DNA of 64,000 nt from Nocardioides sp. Kera G14 (GCF_020715565.1 NZ_CP085839.1:434001-498000), one strand, 5' to 3'; positions 30,760 through 41,187 are shown, counted from the stretch's first letter. Numbers and translations are program-made. Notes: generated by a model from the sequence alone, not told the origin.

Positions 30760-30813
30760 CCGTGTGTTCTATCAGCAGACGGGTGGCCGGGCGGAACGTT
30801 TGACGGAGGTCGA

Positions 30814-32901
30814 TCAAAACCGGGACGGCGAAGTGTTTGTTGGCCGGTCGAGGTAACCAAGCCAGAGTCCATCCCGGGCACGCGTCATTCCGACGAAGAG
30901 TTCACGCCGCAGGCGTTCGCAGCGCTCCTGATAGGCGGCCGCCGTCTCGCCTGACCAGATATCCGGAAGGCCCGGCTCGAGTTCCGGCATCAGCACGTAC
31001 TTGAACTCAAGTCCCTTCGCCCGTTTGATTGTCCCGACTTTGAGCTGATCGGTCGTCGTGCCGTCGTACTTCTCCAAGTCCACGACTGGAACGCCCTTGC
31101 GGGCGAGGTCCTTGGCCCAGTCGTCCGCATCCTTCGAACGGAGGAAGAGGACGGCCATGTCGCCCCACGCGACGTCGAGCCGCTCGTGAGTAGCGCGAAT
31201 CTGCGTGAGAACCTTCGCCTCGAGAGCTGTCCGTGATCGCTCCGTCACGATGAGCGGCGGGTAACCATGTCTGACGACCTCCGGTGCCCGGTCACCCGAG
31301 ATGGGGTTGTCCTCGAGGTCATCGAACATGTCTCCGGCGACGGCGCTCGCCGCGGTGTCCAGAATCTCTTTGGTGTTTCTGTAGTTGACCCGAAGGACAC
31401 TGGCCCGACCCTTGACGCTGATGCCAGCCTCAGTGAGTCGGAATCCGCCTGGGTAGACGGCCTGCTGACCGTCGCCGATGAGGAGAAGTCCGTTGGGTCG
31501 ATCGGGCGCCAGCGCCGTCAACAGGTGGAGCCCAACGAGGTTGAGGTCTTGTACCTCGTCGATAACGACGCCTCCGAACGTGAAGAGGTCGGGCGCATCT
31601 TGAACTGCCTCGTGGGCGAGGATCAGTAAGTCGTTGAAGTCGTGAACGTTCGCGGCGTCGAGGTTCGCCTGATAGGCGATGTAGAGGTCCCACGCATGTC
31701 CGCGCTGTTCAGTGGTGAGCCGGGTCTTCCGGCCGATCCGATCGAGTTCCTTGTATGCGGAGAAGTCGATCAGCCCACGTCCCTTGATGACGTAGTCGAC
31801 TTCTTCGGCCCAATACTGCTTGCGCTCATCAATTGAGCGAAGGGCCGCGACCGAGGGTGTTTCGCGCCATGCCTTATCGAACGCCCGGCGGGCTCTGTAT
31901 GGGTCGAGCCTGATCTCGTCGGATCGGCCGGCTTCCCGCAGGATGGTGTGCGCGAGTCGGTGGATCCCAGTGAATTCAATGTTGTCAGCCGCGGTGGGGG
32001 AGAGCCGGCGCGCGAGTGAACCGAGCACCACGGGAAGAGTTCTCACGAAGCTGACAAACAGAATCGGGTCCTTAGACCGCTCGGCCAGGTAGACGGCTCG
32101 ATGAAGGCCGACGGAAGTCTTGCCTGTACCTGCAGGCCCGCCAATGCGGGCCGGCCCCGTCCAATGCGCCCGAACGACCTTGTTCTGATCGGGGTGGAGA
32201 AATGTCATCCAGTCTTCGATCGGTCCTGCCAGTTCGCGTTCGAGCAATGCCGCGGTGAGCGCCTCCACGTCGATCAGAGCCTCGGGCTCTGACCCGCGAA
32301 GCCGTGGATGAGGGCGCCGCCTCCGGTTCTCTTCCGTCGGCTCGAACTCCGGACAGGCTTCTTCGACAAGCTTGCCAATCTCTCGAATCTTGTCGGCGGT
32401 AAGTCTTCTCCGCTGCTGCTGAAGCCAAGTAATCAGCCCGGCGTCGCCGATTGCAGTGGCGTGGCCGACTGGGAACGGACCGAAGCGACGATTATCGAAG
32501 GCGAGCACGACCGAGATTGATGCGCGGGTCAAGCCACAGGGCCCAACGCTTTCGACTATCTGTCCTGCGAGAGTGTCCAGTGATTCGATCGTGTCGGTTT
32601 CGTCTTCCTCCCCGCGGAATAGGACTCCCCGCTCGACGTAGACCTCTTCCCAAGACTTGGCGTCGATGACCACCACGCCGGGTGGTCCGATGAGGATGAA
32701 GTCCACGTTCGCGCGCTTCGATCCGGGCCAGCGTCGGTCCTCCAAGACCATCCAGCCGTCGACTTCAAGTGTTCGCAAGACCACGGCAAGCCGCTGTTCG
32801 TAGTCGGCTCCTTTTTCGAAGTGAAGCGCTCGTTCTCTCTCACGCATCGCTCGTGCCCGCGACTGGGCAGCACTGCGCCGTGCCGAGTCTCCTGCTGCCA
32901 C
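30814..32901 (-). CDS. NERD-domain SF1 (UvrD/Rep-like) helicase
   Basis: A 695-residue protein from GTG 32901, behind a strong ribosome binding site (GGGAGG). The N-terminal NERD domain (about 31-150) keeps nuclease-type residues E35, D67 and D80-A-K82 (VDFILIGPPGVVVIDAK). The SF1 motor has Walker A GGPAGTGKT (254-262), motif II VIDEVQD (446-452), motif III LLLIGDGQQAVYP, VNYRNTKEI, and motif VI GMTRARDGLWLGY. NERD-helicase fusions are recurrent in phage-defence loci (for example nuclease-helicase immunity proteins). With the DUF3883 gene it forms a likely defence unit. Lower GC than the surroundings and the lack of metabolic neighbours suggest horizontal acquisition. Confidence 0.85.
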   Translation of the reverse strand: MAAGDSARRSAAQSRARAMRERERALHFEKGADYEQRLAVVLRTLEVDGWMVLEDRRWPGSKRANVDFILIGPPGVVVIDAKSWEEVYVERGVLFRGEEDETDTIESLDTLAGQIVESVGPCGLTRASISVVLAFDNRRFGPFPVGHATAIGDAGLITWLQQQRRRLTADKIREIGKLVEEACPEFEPTEENRRRRPHPRLRGSEPEALIDVEALTAALLERELAGPIEDWMTFLHPDQNKVVRAHWTGPARIGGPAGTGKTSVGLHRAVYLAERSKDPILFVSFVRTLPVVLGSLARRLSPTAADNIEFTGIHRLAHTILREAGRSDEIRLDPYRARRAFDKAWRETPSVAALRSIDERKQYWAEEVDYVIKGRGLIDFSAYKELDRIGRKTRLTTEQRGHAWDLYIAYQANLDAANVHDFNDLLILAHEAVQDAPDLFTFGGVVIDEVQDLNLVGLHLLTALAPDRPNGLLLIGDGQQAVYPGGFRLTEAGISVKGRASVLRVNYRNTKEILDTAASAVAGDMFDDLEDNPISGDRAPEVVRHGYPPLIVTERSRTALEAKVLTQIRATHERLDVAWGDMAVLFLRSKDADDWAKDLARKGVPVVDLEKYDGTTTDQLKVGTIKRAKGLEFKYVLMPELEPGLPDIWSGETAAAYQERCERLRRELFVGMTRARDGLWLGYLDRPTNTSPSRF

Positions 32902-33071
32902 GGTTCCCTCCCTTGGGGTGGCAAGAAGTAGGCGATCTAAAGGCGAATTCGGTGTTGACGATATGTCTGAAGGTGCGACCGCGTGACGGAATTGCCAATA
33001 CCCGCGAGGGCTAACTGCTCCCTGACGCTGCTGGCCGGGTGACGGCCGCCGCGATGCGTCGTTGACCGGAC

Positions 33072-33725
33072 ATGGATGTCACGACGCCGCTCTTCTCGGT
33101 ACGACCGGACCCGGCGACGTACAAGGCGGCGACCTGGCAGCGAGCTCGCGCCGGCATGATCGCGTTCCTCGTGGTCGTGGCGGTGATGTGGTTCAGCTGG
33201 CACGACGAGCTCGGCACCTGGGTGACGGCCGGGATCGTGATCGGCTACATCGCCCTCATTCCGATTCTGCTGCTGATCAGGGACTGGCGGTTCTCCCGGA
33301 TTGAGTACGTCGCCGCCCCGGACCGCCTGGAGGTCCACGTGGGCCGACGTACGACGGTCTTCGAGTCGGGCAGCGACAAGGCACCGCTGCTCGGTGCAGG
33401 GAGCATCGTGGTGGACGGCCAAAATCCGGTCCCGGAAGGGCTGCTCCACCTCGGGCAGGGGAGCCGCCGAGCGACGCTCCGCGCAGGCATTGTGAGTGAC
33501 GCGGACTGGGACCGCCTCACTCAGCACCTGGTGTCGATGGGGTTGCGGATGGAGACGGCGGTCGGATCACCGGCGTACGGCATGGTCAAGCAGGTGTCGC
33601 CGGAGTTCCGCCGGCTGTTCCCTTGGTACGTCCGGCACACGTGGGGCCTCGGGATCGGCATCGCTGTCGGGCTGGTGGTCGCGGTCTTCGCCGTCGGCTA
33701 CATCGCGGTCGCGCTGGGGGCCTGA
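33072..33725 (+). CDS. DUF3093-like membrane protein
   Basis: A 217-residue protein with two N-terminal membrane spans (MIAFLVVVAVMWFSW and AGIVIGYIALIPILLLI), a soluble middle part with strand-rich sequence (YVAAPDRLEVHVGRRTTVFES), and a C-terminal span (LGIGIAVGLVVAVFAVGYIAV). The layout of a hairpin plus a small beta domain recalls DUF3093-type proteins, but this is weak and I do not recognise it firmly. Start ATG 33072. It is the first gene right of the low-GC helicase cassette. Confidence 0.55.
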   Translation: MDVTTPLFSVRPDPATYKAATWQRARAGMIAFLVVVAVMWFSWHDELGTWVTAGIVIGYIALIPILLLIRDWRFSRIEYVAAPDRLEVHVGRRTTVFESGSDKAPLLGAGSIVVDGQNPVPEGLLHLGQGSRRATLRAGIVSDADWDRLTQHLVSMGLRMETAVGSPAYGMVKQVSPEFRRLFPWYVRHTWGLGIGIAVGLVVAVFAVGYIAVALGA

Positions 33726-33762
33726 GCTGCTCCTGTCGGTGACGTCGCGTACGGTCTCGGCC

Positions 33763-34485
33763 GTGCGGGGAACGAAGCGGCTGGGGGCGATCGCGGTGCT
33801 CGTCCTCGCTGCCGTCGGCTACTGCTCCCAAGCGGAAAATTCGCACACGTCTGTGCCAGATCGAGGAGGAGCATCCTCCGGTACGTCGACACCCTCCTCT
33901 GGAGATGCACAGACTTTTGCGCCGGCGACCCAGGTGAGCCTCGACGGGCTGGTGGTCGAGCCGCGGCACAACCCGGTCGACTACGAACGTGCTGCCTTCG
34001 GAACGAGCTGGAGTGACACCGACGGCAACGGGTGCAACCAGCGTGACGACGTACTCCTGCGCGATGCCGTGCCCGGGAGCACCAAGGTCGGCCAGCAGGG
34101 CGGATGCGCCCACGACGTCCTGGCCGGTACGTGGCACGACCCCTACACGGGAGCCACCCTCACCTTCGACGACCTGAAGGACCTCCACCAGGCCCAGGGC
34201 GTGCAGATCGACCACGTCGTCCCGCTGGCCGAGGCGTGGGCGAGCGGTGCCGACCAGTGGACACCGGAGCGGCGAAGACAGTTCGCCAACGACCTCGATG
34301 AGCTCCTCGCCGTCGACGGCCACGCCAACATGAGCAAGGGTGACGGCGATTCGGCGGCTTGGCGGCCGCGCAAGGACTATCAGTGCCTCTACGCCACGCG
34401 CTGGATCGCCGTGAAGACCACGTGGAAGCTCGCCATCGACCTGAGCGAGAAGGAGGCGCTCGCCCAGATGCTCACCTACTGCTGA
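33763..34485 (+). CDS. Secreted HNH-type endonuclease (DUF1524-like)
   Basis: A 240-residue protein starting at GTG 33763 with a short signal-like segment (LGAIAVLVLAAVGYC). The cysteine does not sit in a proper lipobox. A Ser/Thr-rich linker leads to a domain with NPVDYERAAFGTSWSDTDGNG and the HNH core IDHVVPLAEAWASGA (about residue 150 on), the middle Asn in FANDLDELLAVDG and HANMSKGDGDS. This family of small actinobacterial exported HNH nucleases is thought to degrade extracellular DNA. It sits 13 nt before the first SemiSWEET gene. Confidence 0.85.
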   Translation: MRGTKRLGAIAVLVLAAVGYCSQAENSHTSVPDRGGASSGTSTPSSGDAQTFAPATQVSLDGLVVEPRHNPVDYERAAFGTSWSDTDGNGCNQRDDVLLRDAVPGSTKVGQQGGCAHDVLAGTWHDPYTGATLTFDDLKDLHQAQGVQIDHVVPLAEAWASGADQWTPERRRQFANDLDELLAVDGHANMSKGDGDSAAWRPRKDYQCLYATRWIAVKTTWKLAIDLSEKEALAQMLTYC

Positions 34486-34498
34486 CTACCCTCGACCC

Positions 34499-34780
34499 AT
34501 GCTCGAAGCGGTCGGATACGTCGGCAGTGCCGGCGCCGCGACGATGTGGCTGCCGCAGGTGGTCCGGACCTGGCGCCATCGCCACGACCCCCACACCCTC
34601 GGTGGCATCAGCTTCAGTGCGTACGCCGTCGCCGTCCTCTTCAACGCCTTGCTGCTGACCTACGGCCTCACCACGGATGCGCCGCCGGTCGTGATCGCTG
34701 CGGTGGTCAATCTCCTGTCGGCGCTGGCGATCGTGGCGATCGGTCGTGCCAACCAGCGGTCGGCAGCGGAGCACGCATGA
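34499..34780 (+). CDS. SemiSWEET-type PQ-loop transporter, first of a pair
   Basis: A 93-residue protein with three predicted spans and the PQ motif in MWLPQVVRTWRHRHDP in the first helix, followed by GGISFSAYAVAVLFNALLLTYG. SemiSWEETs are three-helix half transporters that dimerise to carry sugars. Most bacterial genomes encode a single gene that homodimerises; here a second PQ-loop gene starts inside the stop codon (ATGA at 34777-34780). Confidence 0.85.
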   Translation: MLEAVGYVGSAGAATMWLPQVVRTWRHRHDPHTLGGISFSAYAVAVLFNALLLTYGLTTDAPPVVIAAVVNLLSALAIVAIGRANQRSAAEHA

Positions 34781-35043
34781 GCGCGATCCTCGGCTGGCTG
34801 GTGGCGATCATCGACATCGGCCAGTTCATCCCCCAGGCCCGGCACACGCTCGAGCACCGTGACAACCCGCGGGCGATGCGCGGCGTCAGCGTGTGGACGT
34901 GGACGATCGCGACCATCCAGGGTGCTGCGTGGGTCATCTACGGACTGGGCACCCACCACCTCGCGGTGGGGGTGCCCAATCTTGTGATCACACCGATCTG
35001 CGCCCTGATCCTGGCGCTGCGGCTCCGCGCTCTGCGCGCCTGA
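34777..35043 (+). CDS. SemiSWEET-type PQ-loop transporter, second of a pair
   Basis: An 88-residue three-span protein with the PQ motif in FIPQARHTLEHRDNP and GVSVWTWTIATIQGAAWVIYG, which mirrors the first gene. The two proteins differ clearly in sequence, so they are old duplicates. Translational coupling through the 4-nt overlap suggests equal amounts, as expected for a heterodimer. The transported substrate is unknown; sugars are usual for the family. Confidence 0.85.
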   Translation: MSAILGWLVAIIDIGQFIPQARHTLEHRDNPRAMRGVSVWTWTIATIQGAAWVIYGLGTHHLAVGVPNLVITPICALILALRLRALRA

Positions 35044-35047
35044 GGAA

Positions 35048-35980
35048 CTACTCGGCAGGCGGGGCCGGCGGAGCCGTCGGAGCAGCCGGAGCGACGGCCG
35101 GGTCGATGGAGGCGGCCGACTGGCCGGTGAGCGTCGCAAGCATCTGACGCACGTTGGCGAGCTGGGCGTTGATCGAGTCCCTGCGCTGGGTCGCGGCGGC
35201 GACCTCGCGGTCGGAGTCGGACTTCACACGGGCAGCGAGCGCCTTCGCCTCGGAGACGATCGAGCTGGCCTCCAGCTCGGCGTTGTCGACGAGGCGACGC
35301 GACTCCTGCTGCGCCTCCTTGCGGAGCTGCTCGGCCTCGGCGCGCGCGTCGTCGACGAGCTTGTTGGCGTGGTCGAGACGAGCGTTGGACTCGGCCACCG
35401 AGGCGGCGAAGTCGGACTCGTGCTGACGGCGACGCTCGTTGAGGGTGTTCTCGAAGTCGGCGGCGGCCTTGGCCGCGGTCGCCTTCTGCTCCTCGTAGAC
35501 GGCCTGCGCCTCGTTCATCCGGGCGTCGGCGTCGCGGCGGGCGGCGTCGAGGATCTCATCGGCCTGACGACGGGCGTCGGCGACCAGCCGCTTGGCCTCC
35601 GTCTCCGCGTCCTGCTTCAGGCCGGCGGCGTACGCCTCGGCCTCGGCCTTCGTCGAGGCGACGTGGGTGTCGTGCTCGGCACGGGCGGAGGAGATCTCGC
35701 TGTGCGCCTTGGCCTTGATGTCCTCGGCCTCGTCGCGGGCCAGGCCGAGGATCTGCCCGACGCGCTCACCGAGGTGCTCGAAGGAGGCGGGCTCGTTGCT
35801 CACAGGGGCAGGAGCGGGGGCCGCAGCGGCCTTGGACGCGTTGCTCAGCTGGACGGCCAGCTGGTCACGCTGGGCGGCGAGCTCTTTGATCGCGCGGGCG
35901 AACTCGGCGAAGCGCCCATCCACCTCATCGGGGTCATAGCCACGACGGACGAAGGTGAACTGTGACGGCTGTTCGGTCAT
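35048..35980 (-). CDS. DivIVA-like coiled-coil protein
   Basis: A 310-residue protein, ATG 35980. The N-terminal TFVRRGYDPDEVDGRFAEF is the DivIVA/Wag31 membrane-targeting pattern. From about 75 to 280 it is a nearly unbroken Ala/Glu/Lys/Arg-rich coiled coil, ending in an Ala/Pro tail. Such proteins (DivIVA, FilP and Scy relatives) organise polar growth and cell shape in actinobacteria. The gene is followed in the same direction by no partner but is preceded by a second, longer coiled-coil gene, and the two may assemble together. Convergent with the SemiSWEET pair, 4 nt apart. Confidence 0.75.
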   Translation of the reverse strand: MTEQPSQFTFVRRGYDPDEVDGRFAEFARAIKELAAQRDQLAVQLSNASKAAAAPAPAPVSNEPASFEHLGERVGQILGLARDEAEDIKAKAHSEISSARAEHDTHVASTKAEAEAYAAGLKQDAETEAKRLVADARRQADEILDAARRDADARMNEAQAVYEEQKATAAKAAADFENTLNERRRQHESDFAASVAESNARLDHANKLVDDARAEAEQLRKEAQQESRRLVDNAELEASSIVSEAKALAARVKSDSDREVAAATQRRDSINAQLANVRQMLATLTGQSAASIDPAVAPAAPTAPPAPPAE

Positions 35981-36035
35981 CGCCGGTTTCCTCTCATTGG
36001 GTGCGGGGACAGTGTAGGGGTCGGGAGACGGTCGT

Positions 36036-37409
36036 CTAGGACGGTTCTGAGGAGGTCGGGACGGCCAGCGCGGAGATGACTCCGGAGAGCTGTCCGAGCT
36101 CCTTCGTGATGGCGTCGCGGCGCAGTCGGAGGGCCTCGAGCTCGGCCTTCGTCTCGGTCACGGAGCCGTGTGCATGAGCGATGATCCGGTCTGCCTCCGC
36201 GCGGGCCTTGGTCAGGTAGTCCATGGCCTCGGCACGCGTACGTCGAGCCTCCTCCTGGGCCTCACGCTGACGTCGGGCCGACTCCTCGACGGCGCTCTGG
36301 CGCAGCAGCTTCGCGCTCGTCTCGGCCTCCTCGACGCGTCGCTGGGCGCGGGCCTCGATCGCCGACGCGGACTGCTCGGCCTCCTCGACGACCCGCTTCG
36401 CCTGGTTGGTGGCCGCCTCGAGGAGGCGCTGCGCCTCCTCGCCGGCCACCCGCAGCGTCTCGGTCGCCTCGTGTGCGAGCGCCTGTGCGTCGGCCTCGTA
36501 GCGGGTCCGCTCCTCCTCGAGGGCCGCGCGGGTCTCCTCGGCGTGGCTGTCGGCGAACGCCTTGGCGCGGTTGATGTGCGCCTCGGCAGCGGCCTCGCCG
36601 TCACGCGTGAGACGCGCCCGTTCGAGCTCGGCGGTCTCCATGAGCTTCGCGACGGCCTGGCGGGTCCACTCCATCTGCTCCCCGGCGTCATCGAGGTGCT
36701 TCTGGGCCTCGGCGTGGGCGGCCTCGACGATCCGGCCGGCCTGCACGCGGGCCTCGGCGATGACGGAGGCGGCCTCCTCCTTCGCCTTGTCGTGGACGGC
36801 GTCGGCGCGGGCGAGGACATCGTCCGCCTCCCGCTCGGCCTCCACCTTGAGCGTGGCGGAGTGCCGCTGCGCCTGCTGCATGAGCTCCTGGACGTGGCTC
36901 GCGGCCTGGGCCGCGGTCGCCTTGGTCTGTTCGCGGGTGGCGATCTCGTCGAGCTCGGCGCGCTGACGCGACTCGAGGATCAGCTTGTCGGCCGCTGCCT
37001 GCGCGGCCTCGAGGATCGAACGTGCCTGACCCTCCGCCGCCGCGACGATCGTCTCGGACTCCGCCGCACGGGCCTCCGCCTTGGCCTCACCCTCGGCGAT
37101 GATGGCGGCCGCCCGCTCCTCGGCGGCAACGACCAGCTGCTGCGACTGCTCGACCGCGTCGGCCACGACCTGACGCGCGTCGTCCGCCGACTGGGAGTAC
37201 TGCTCCTCCGCCCGCGCGAGCATCCGCTGCGCGCTCTCGCGGTCCTGCTCGGCCAGCAGGCGGGTCTGCTCGAGTTCGGCCTGCTGCTCCTTGAGCCCGC
37301 GGGTCAGCTCCTCAGCCTCGGCCTGGGCCGCCCGCTGGAGCTCCTCGGCGACGCGCTGGGCGCGCTGGAGCAGCGTCGCAGCCGATTCCGGCTCGCGGGA
37401 CTCCACCAC
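36036..37409 (-). CDS. Long coiled-coil protein, Scy/FilP-like
   Basis: A 457-residue protein that is almost entirely a coiled coil rich in Ala, Glu, Arg and Gln with a loose 51-residue-like periodicity (A-E-A-x-x-x-L/I-x-x-A repeats), and a short conserved head (SREPESAATLLQRAQRVAEE). The start is taken as GTG 37409; a longer frame would need a TTG with no ribosome binding site. It resembles the filament-forming polarity proteins Scy and FilP of Streptomyces. The DivIVA-like gene lies 55 nt downstream in the same direction. Confidence 0.65.
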   Translation of the reverse strand: MVESREPESAATLLQRAQRVAEELQRAAQAEAEELTRGLKEQQAELEQTRLLAEQDRESAQRMLARAEEQYSQSADDARQVVADAVEQSQQLVVAAEERAAAIIAEGEAKAEARAAESETIVAAAEGQARSILEAAQAAADKLILESRQRAELDEIATREQTKATAAQAASHVQELMQQAQRHSATLKVEAEREADDVLARADAVHDKAKEEAASVIAEARVQAGRIVEAAHAEAQKHLDDAGEQMEWTRQAVAKLMETAELERARLTRDGEAAAEAHINRAKAFADSHAEETRAALEEERTRYEADAQALAHEATETLRVAGEEAQRLLEAATNQAKRVVEEAEQSASAIEARAQRRVEEAETSAKLLRQSAVEESARRQREAQEEARRTRAEAMDYLTKARAEADRIIAHAHGSVTETKAELEALRLRRDAITKELGQLSGVISALAVPTSSEPS

Positions 37410-37489
37410 TGCACCTGCCTTCTGACTCCCCAGACGTCCGGATTCTAGGGGCAACTCGCGAGCTGCGGGTCACAACGAGATTTCTGCTT

Positions 37490-38680
37490 CTAGCGACGCT
37501 CCAGCGTGGCGTAGAGCGCTCGGGTCTGCTCCGCGATCGCGGTCCAGCTGAAGTCCTCGACGACCCGTGTGCGCCCGGCCTCGCCCATCGCACTGGCAGC
37601 GGCTCGGTCGGCGAGGGTCGCGTTGAGCGCCTCGGCGAAGTCGGCGACGTAGCGCTCGGGATCGAGCGGGGTCCCGGTGCCGTCGGTGGCCTGCTCGATC
37701 GGCACCAACCTGCCGGTCGTCCCGTCGACGACGACCTCGGGGATGCCGCCCGTGGCCGTCGCGACGACGGCGGTGCCACAGGCCATCGCCTCGAGATTGA
37801 CGATGCCGAGCGGCTCGTAGATCGAGGGGCAGGCGAAGACGGTGGCCTGGGTCAGCAGTGCGACCACGTCGTCACGCGGCAGCATCTGGTCGATCCAGAC
37901 GACACCCTCCCGCTCGCGCTTCAGGTCGTCGACCAGTCCGGTCACCTCGGCCATGATCTCGGGGGTGTCCGGGGCGCCGGCGCAGAGCACGAGCTGGACC
38001 TCCGGGGGCAGTTGCGCGGCGGCGCGGAGGAAGAGCGGAAGGCCCTTCTGCCGGGTGATCCGGCCGACGAAGATGACGCTCGGCCGGTCAGGGTCGACGC
38101 CGAGCTCCCGGACGCGATCGTTGTCGATCCGCGGAGACCACAGCGTCGAGTCGATGCCGTTGAGGATCGTGTGGACCTTGGCCGGGTCGACGGCCGGATA
38201 GGCGCGGAGTACGTCGTCGCGCATCGCGTTGCTCACCGCGATGATGGCGCTCGCGCCCTCGTACGCCGTCCTCTCCGCCCAGCTCGACAGCGCGTAGCCG
38301 CCGCCGAGCTGTTCGGCCTTCCACGGCCGCAGTGGCTCGAGGCTGTGCGCGGTCAGGACGTGGGGGATGCCGTGCAGCAGGCCGCCGAGGTGACCGGCCA
38401 TGTTGGCGTACCAGGTGTGCGAGTGCACGACGTCCGCCCCCGCCACGTCGTTGGCGATCGCGAGGTCGACGCCCAGGGTCCGGAGCGCGGGATTGGCCTG
38501 GATGAGGGAGTCGAGGTCGGCGTACGACGTCGTGTGCTGCTCGTCCCGCGGCGCTCCGAACGCGCGGACTTCGATGGTGTCCTCGCCCGCACGGAGGGCG
38601 CGGACGAGCTCGGCCACATGGACGCCCGCGCCGCCGTAGATCTCCGGCGGGTACTCACGGGTCAGGATGTCGACGCGCAC
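37490..38680 (-). CDS. glgM: GlgM-type alpha-maltose-1-phosphate synthase (glycogen synthase family GT4)
   Basis: A 396-residue GT4 enzyme, GTG 38680. The N-terminal LTREYPPEIYGGAGVHVAEL, the HSLEPLRPWKAEQLGGGYALS acceptor loop and the GT-B signature PSIYEPLGIVNLEAMACGT match the actinobacterial GlgA/GlgM family. In mycobacteria this enzyme (Rv1212c) uses ADP-glucose and glucose-1-phosphate to make alpha-maltose-1-phosphate for alpha-glucan synthesis. The divergent glgC, only 35 nt away, supplies ADP-glucose, as in mycobacteria. Confidence 0.92.
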   Translation of the reverse strand: MRVDILTREYPPEIYGGAGVHVAELVRALRAGEDTIEVRAFGAPRDEQHTTSYADLDSLIQANPALRTLGVDLAIANDVAGADVVHSHTWYANMAGHLGGLLHGIPHVLTAHSLEPLRPWKAEQLGGGYALSSWAERTAYEGASAIIAVSNAMRDDVLRAYPAVDPAKVHTILNGIDSTLWSPRIDNDRVRELGVDPDRPSVIFVGRITRQKGLPLFLRAAAQLPPEVQLVLCAGAPDTPEIMAEVTGLVDDLKREREGVVWIDQMLPRDDVVALLTQATVFACPSIYEPLGIVNLEAMACGTAVVATATGGIPEVVVDGTTGRLVPIEQATDGTGTPLDPERYVADFAEALNATLADRAAASAMGEAGRTRVVEDFSWTAIAEQTRALYATLERR

Positions 38681-38715
38681 GTCTCAGACAGTAGCCCGTG
38701 GGTAATGTGACAGAC
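38681..38715. promoter_or_regulatory. 35-nt divergent promoter between glgM and glgC
   Basis: Only 35 nt separate the two start codons. TAATGT at 38702-38707 may be the -10 of glgC, which would put transcription start at or next to the ATG (leaderless). The -35 regions must lie inside the opposite coding sequence, so the two genes are likely to affect each other's transcription. Confidence 0.4.
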
Positions 38716-39942
<1,227 letters not shown>

Positions 39943-39944
39943 CC

Positions 39945-40154
39945 TCAGGCCGCGTCGCCATGGTCGCTTCCATCGGTGGTGCGGCTCACGACGTCGGACT
40001 CGGGATGTGAGTCGAGGACCAGACGGGTCCAGAGTCGATTGAAGGCGATCTTCGCCCGCGCTGGGTCGACGTCGACACCAGGATCGGCGACGGCATCGCG
40101 GAGCCCGCGCCAGGTCGCCACGACGATGTCGACAATCCCCTCGTCCGGAGGCAC
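39945..40154 (-). CDS. Hypothetical small protein
   Basis: A possible 69-residue frame from GTG 40154 (VPPDEGIVDIVVATWRGLRD) that fills the gap between glgC and fgd. The middle (PARAKIAFNRLWTRLVLD) could form helices, like the end of a regulator. No ribosome binding site is obvious, and no family is recognised. It might be a remnant or not coding. Confidence 0.35.
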   Translation of the reverse strand: MPPDEGIVDIVVATWRGLRDAVADPGVDVDPARAKIAFNRLWTRLVLDSHPESDVVSRTTDGSDHGDAA

Positions 40155-40185
40155 GTCCGCGCCGGTGCTTTGCGAGCCCCGCCTG

Positions 40186-41187
40186 TCAGAGCTCGCGGAG
40201 CGCCGGGAGGACCTCAGCGCCGAACTCGCGGAGGAACTCCGCCTGATCCATGCCCGGGGCGTGGAAGACCAGGTGGTTGAGACCGGCGTCGACGTACGGC
40301 TTCACCTCGGCGAGCACCTCGTCGACGTTCGTGGCGACGATCCAGCGCTTGGCGACCTGCTCGATCGGGAGCGCGTCGGCGGCCTCGGCCATGGCCGAGG
40401 GGTCCTGGAGCGAGTGCTTCTGCTCGGCGGTGAGGGAGAGCGGAGCCCAGAAGCGGCAGTTCTCCAGTGCCTCCTCGCGGGTATGGGCGTACGAGAGCTT
40501 GATCTCGATCATCCGGTCGGCGTCGCCGGTGCGTCCCGACAGCTCCCGGCCCTCGGCGAGGGCGGGGAGGAGCTTCTCGGTGTAGAGCTCCATGCCCTTG
40601 CCCGACGTGCAGATGAAGCCGTCGCCCGCACGGCCGGCGTACTTGGCGACCTGCGGGCCGCCGGCGGCGATGTAGATCGGGATCGGCTGGTCGGGCCGGT
40701 CGTAGACGGTGGCGTCGACGGTCTTGTAGTACTCACCGTCGAAGTTGACCCGCTCCTCGGCCCAGAGCTGCTTGATCAGGCGGACGGCCTCGCGCAGGCG
40801 CGCGTAACGCTCCTTGAACTCGGGCCACTCGAACTCGCCGAGCACCGCGACCTCGTTGAGCGCCTCGCCGGAGCCGACGCCGAGGGCGATCCGGCCCGGC
40901 GCCAGCTGCGCGAGCGTGGCGAAGGCCTGGGCGACCATCGCCGGGTTGTGGCGGAAGGTCGGGGTAAGCACCGAGGTCCCCAGGAGGACACGCGAGGTGC
41001 GTTCGGCGAGGGCACCGAGCCATGGCAGCGCGGCGGGCGCATGGCCGCCGATGTGGCGCCACGGCTGGAAGTGGTCACTGACCCAGACGGAGTCGAGGCC
41101 CACCTCCTCCGCGAGGACGCCGAAGTCGAGGAGGTCACGGGGACCGAACTGCTCTGCGGAGGCCTTGTAGCCGATCTTGAGGGTCAC
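40186..41187 (-). CDS. fgd: F420-dependent glucose-6-phosphate dehydrogenase
   Basis: A 333-residue luciferase-like F420 enzyme. The sequence follows the mycobacterial FGD very closely from the start ([19 protein letters not shown], then [16 protein letters not shown]) through [34 protein letters not shown] and [12 protein letters not shown] to [11 protein letters not shown]. It oxidises glucose-6-phosphate and produces reduced F420, the main F420H2 supply in actinobacteria. ATG 41187. It lies 39 nt after npdG, the other F420 redox enzyme. Confidence 0.95.
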   Translation of the reverse strand: MTLKIGYKASAEQFGPRDLLDFGVLAEEVGLDSVWVSDHFQPWRHIGGHAPAALPWLGALAERTSRVLLGTSVLTPTFRHNPAMVAQAFATLAQLAPGRIALGVGSGEALNEVAVLGEFEWPEFKERYARLREAVRLIKQLWAEERVNFDGEYYKTVDATVYDRPDQPIPIYIAAGGPQVAKYAGRAGDGFICTSGKGMELYTEKLLPALAEGRELSGRTGDADRMIEIKLSYAHTREEALENCRFWAPLSLTAEQKHSLQDPSAMAEAADALPIEQVAKRWIVATNVDEVLAEVKPYVDAGLNHLVFHAPGMDQAEFLREFGAEVLPALREL

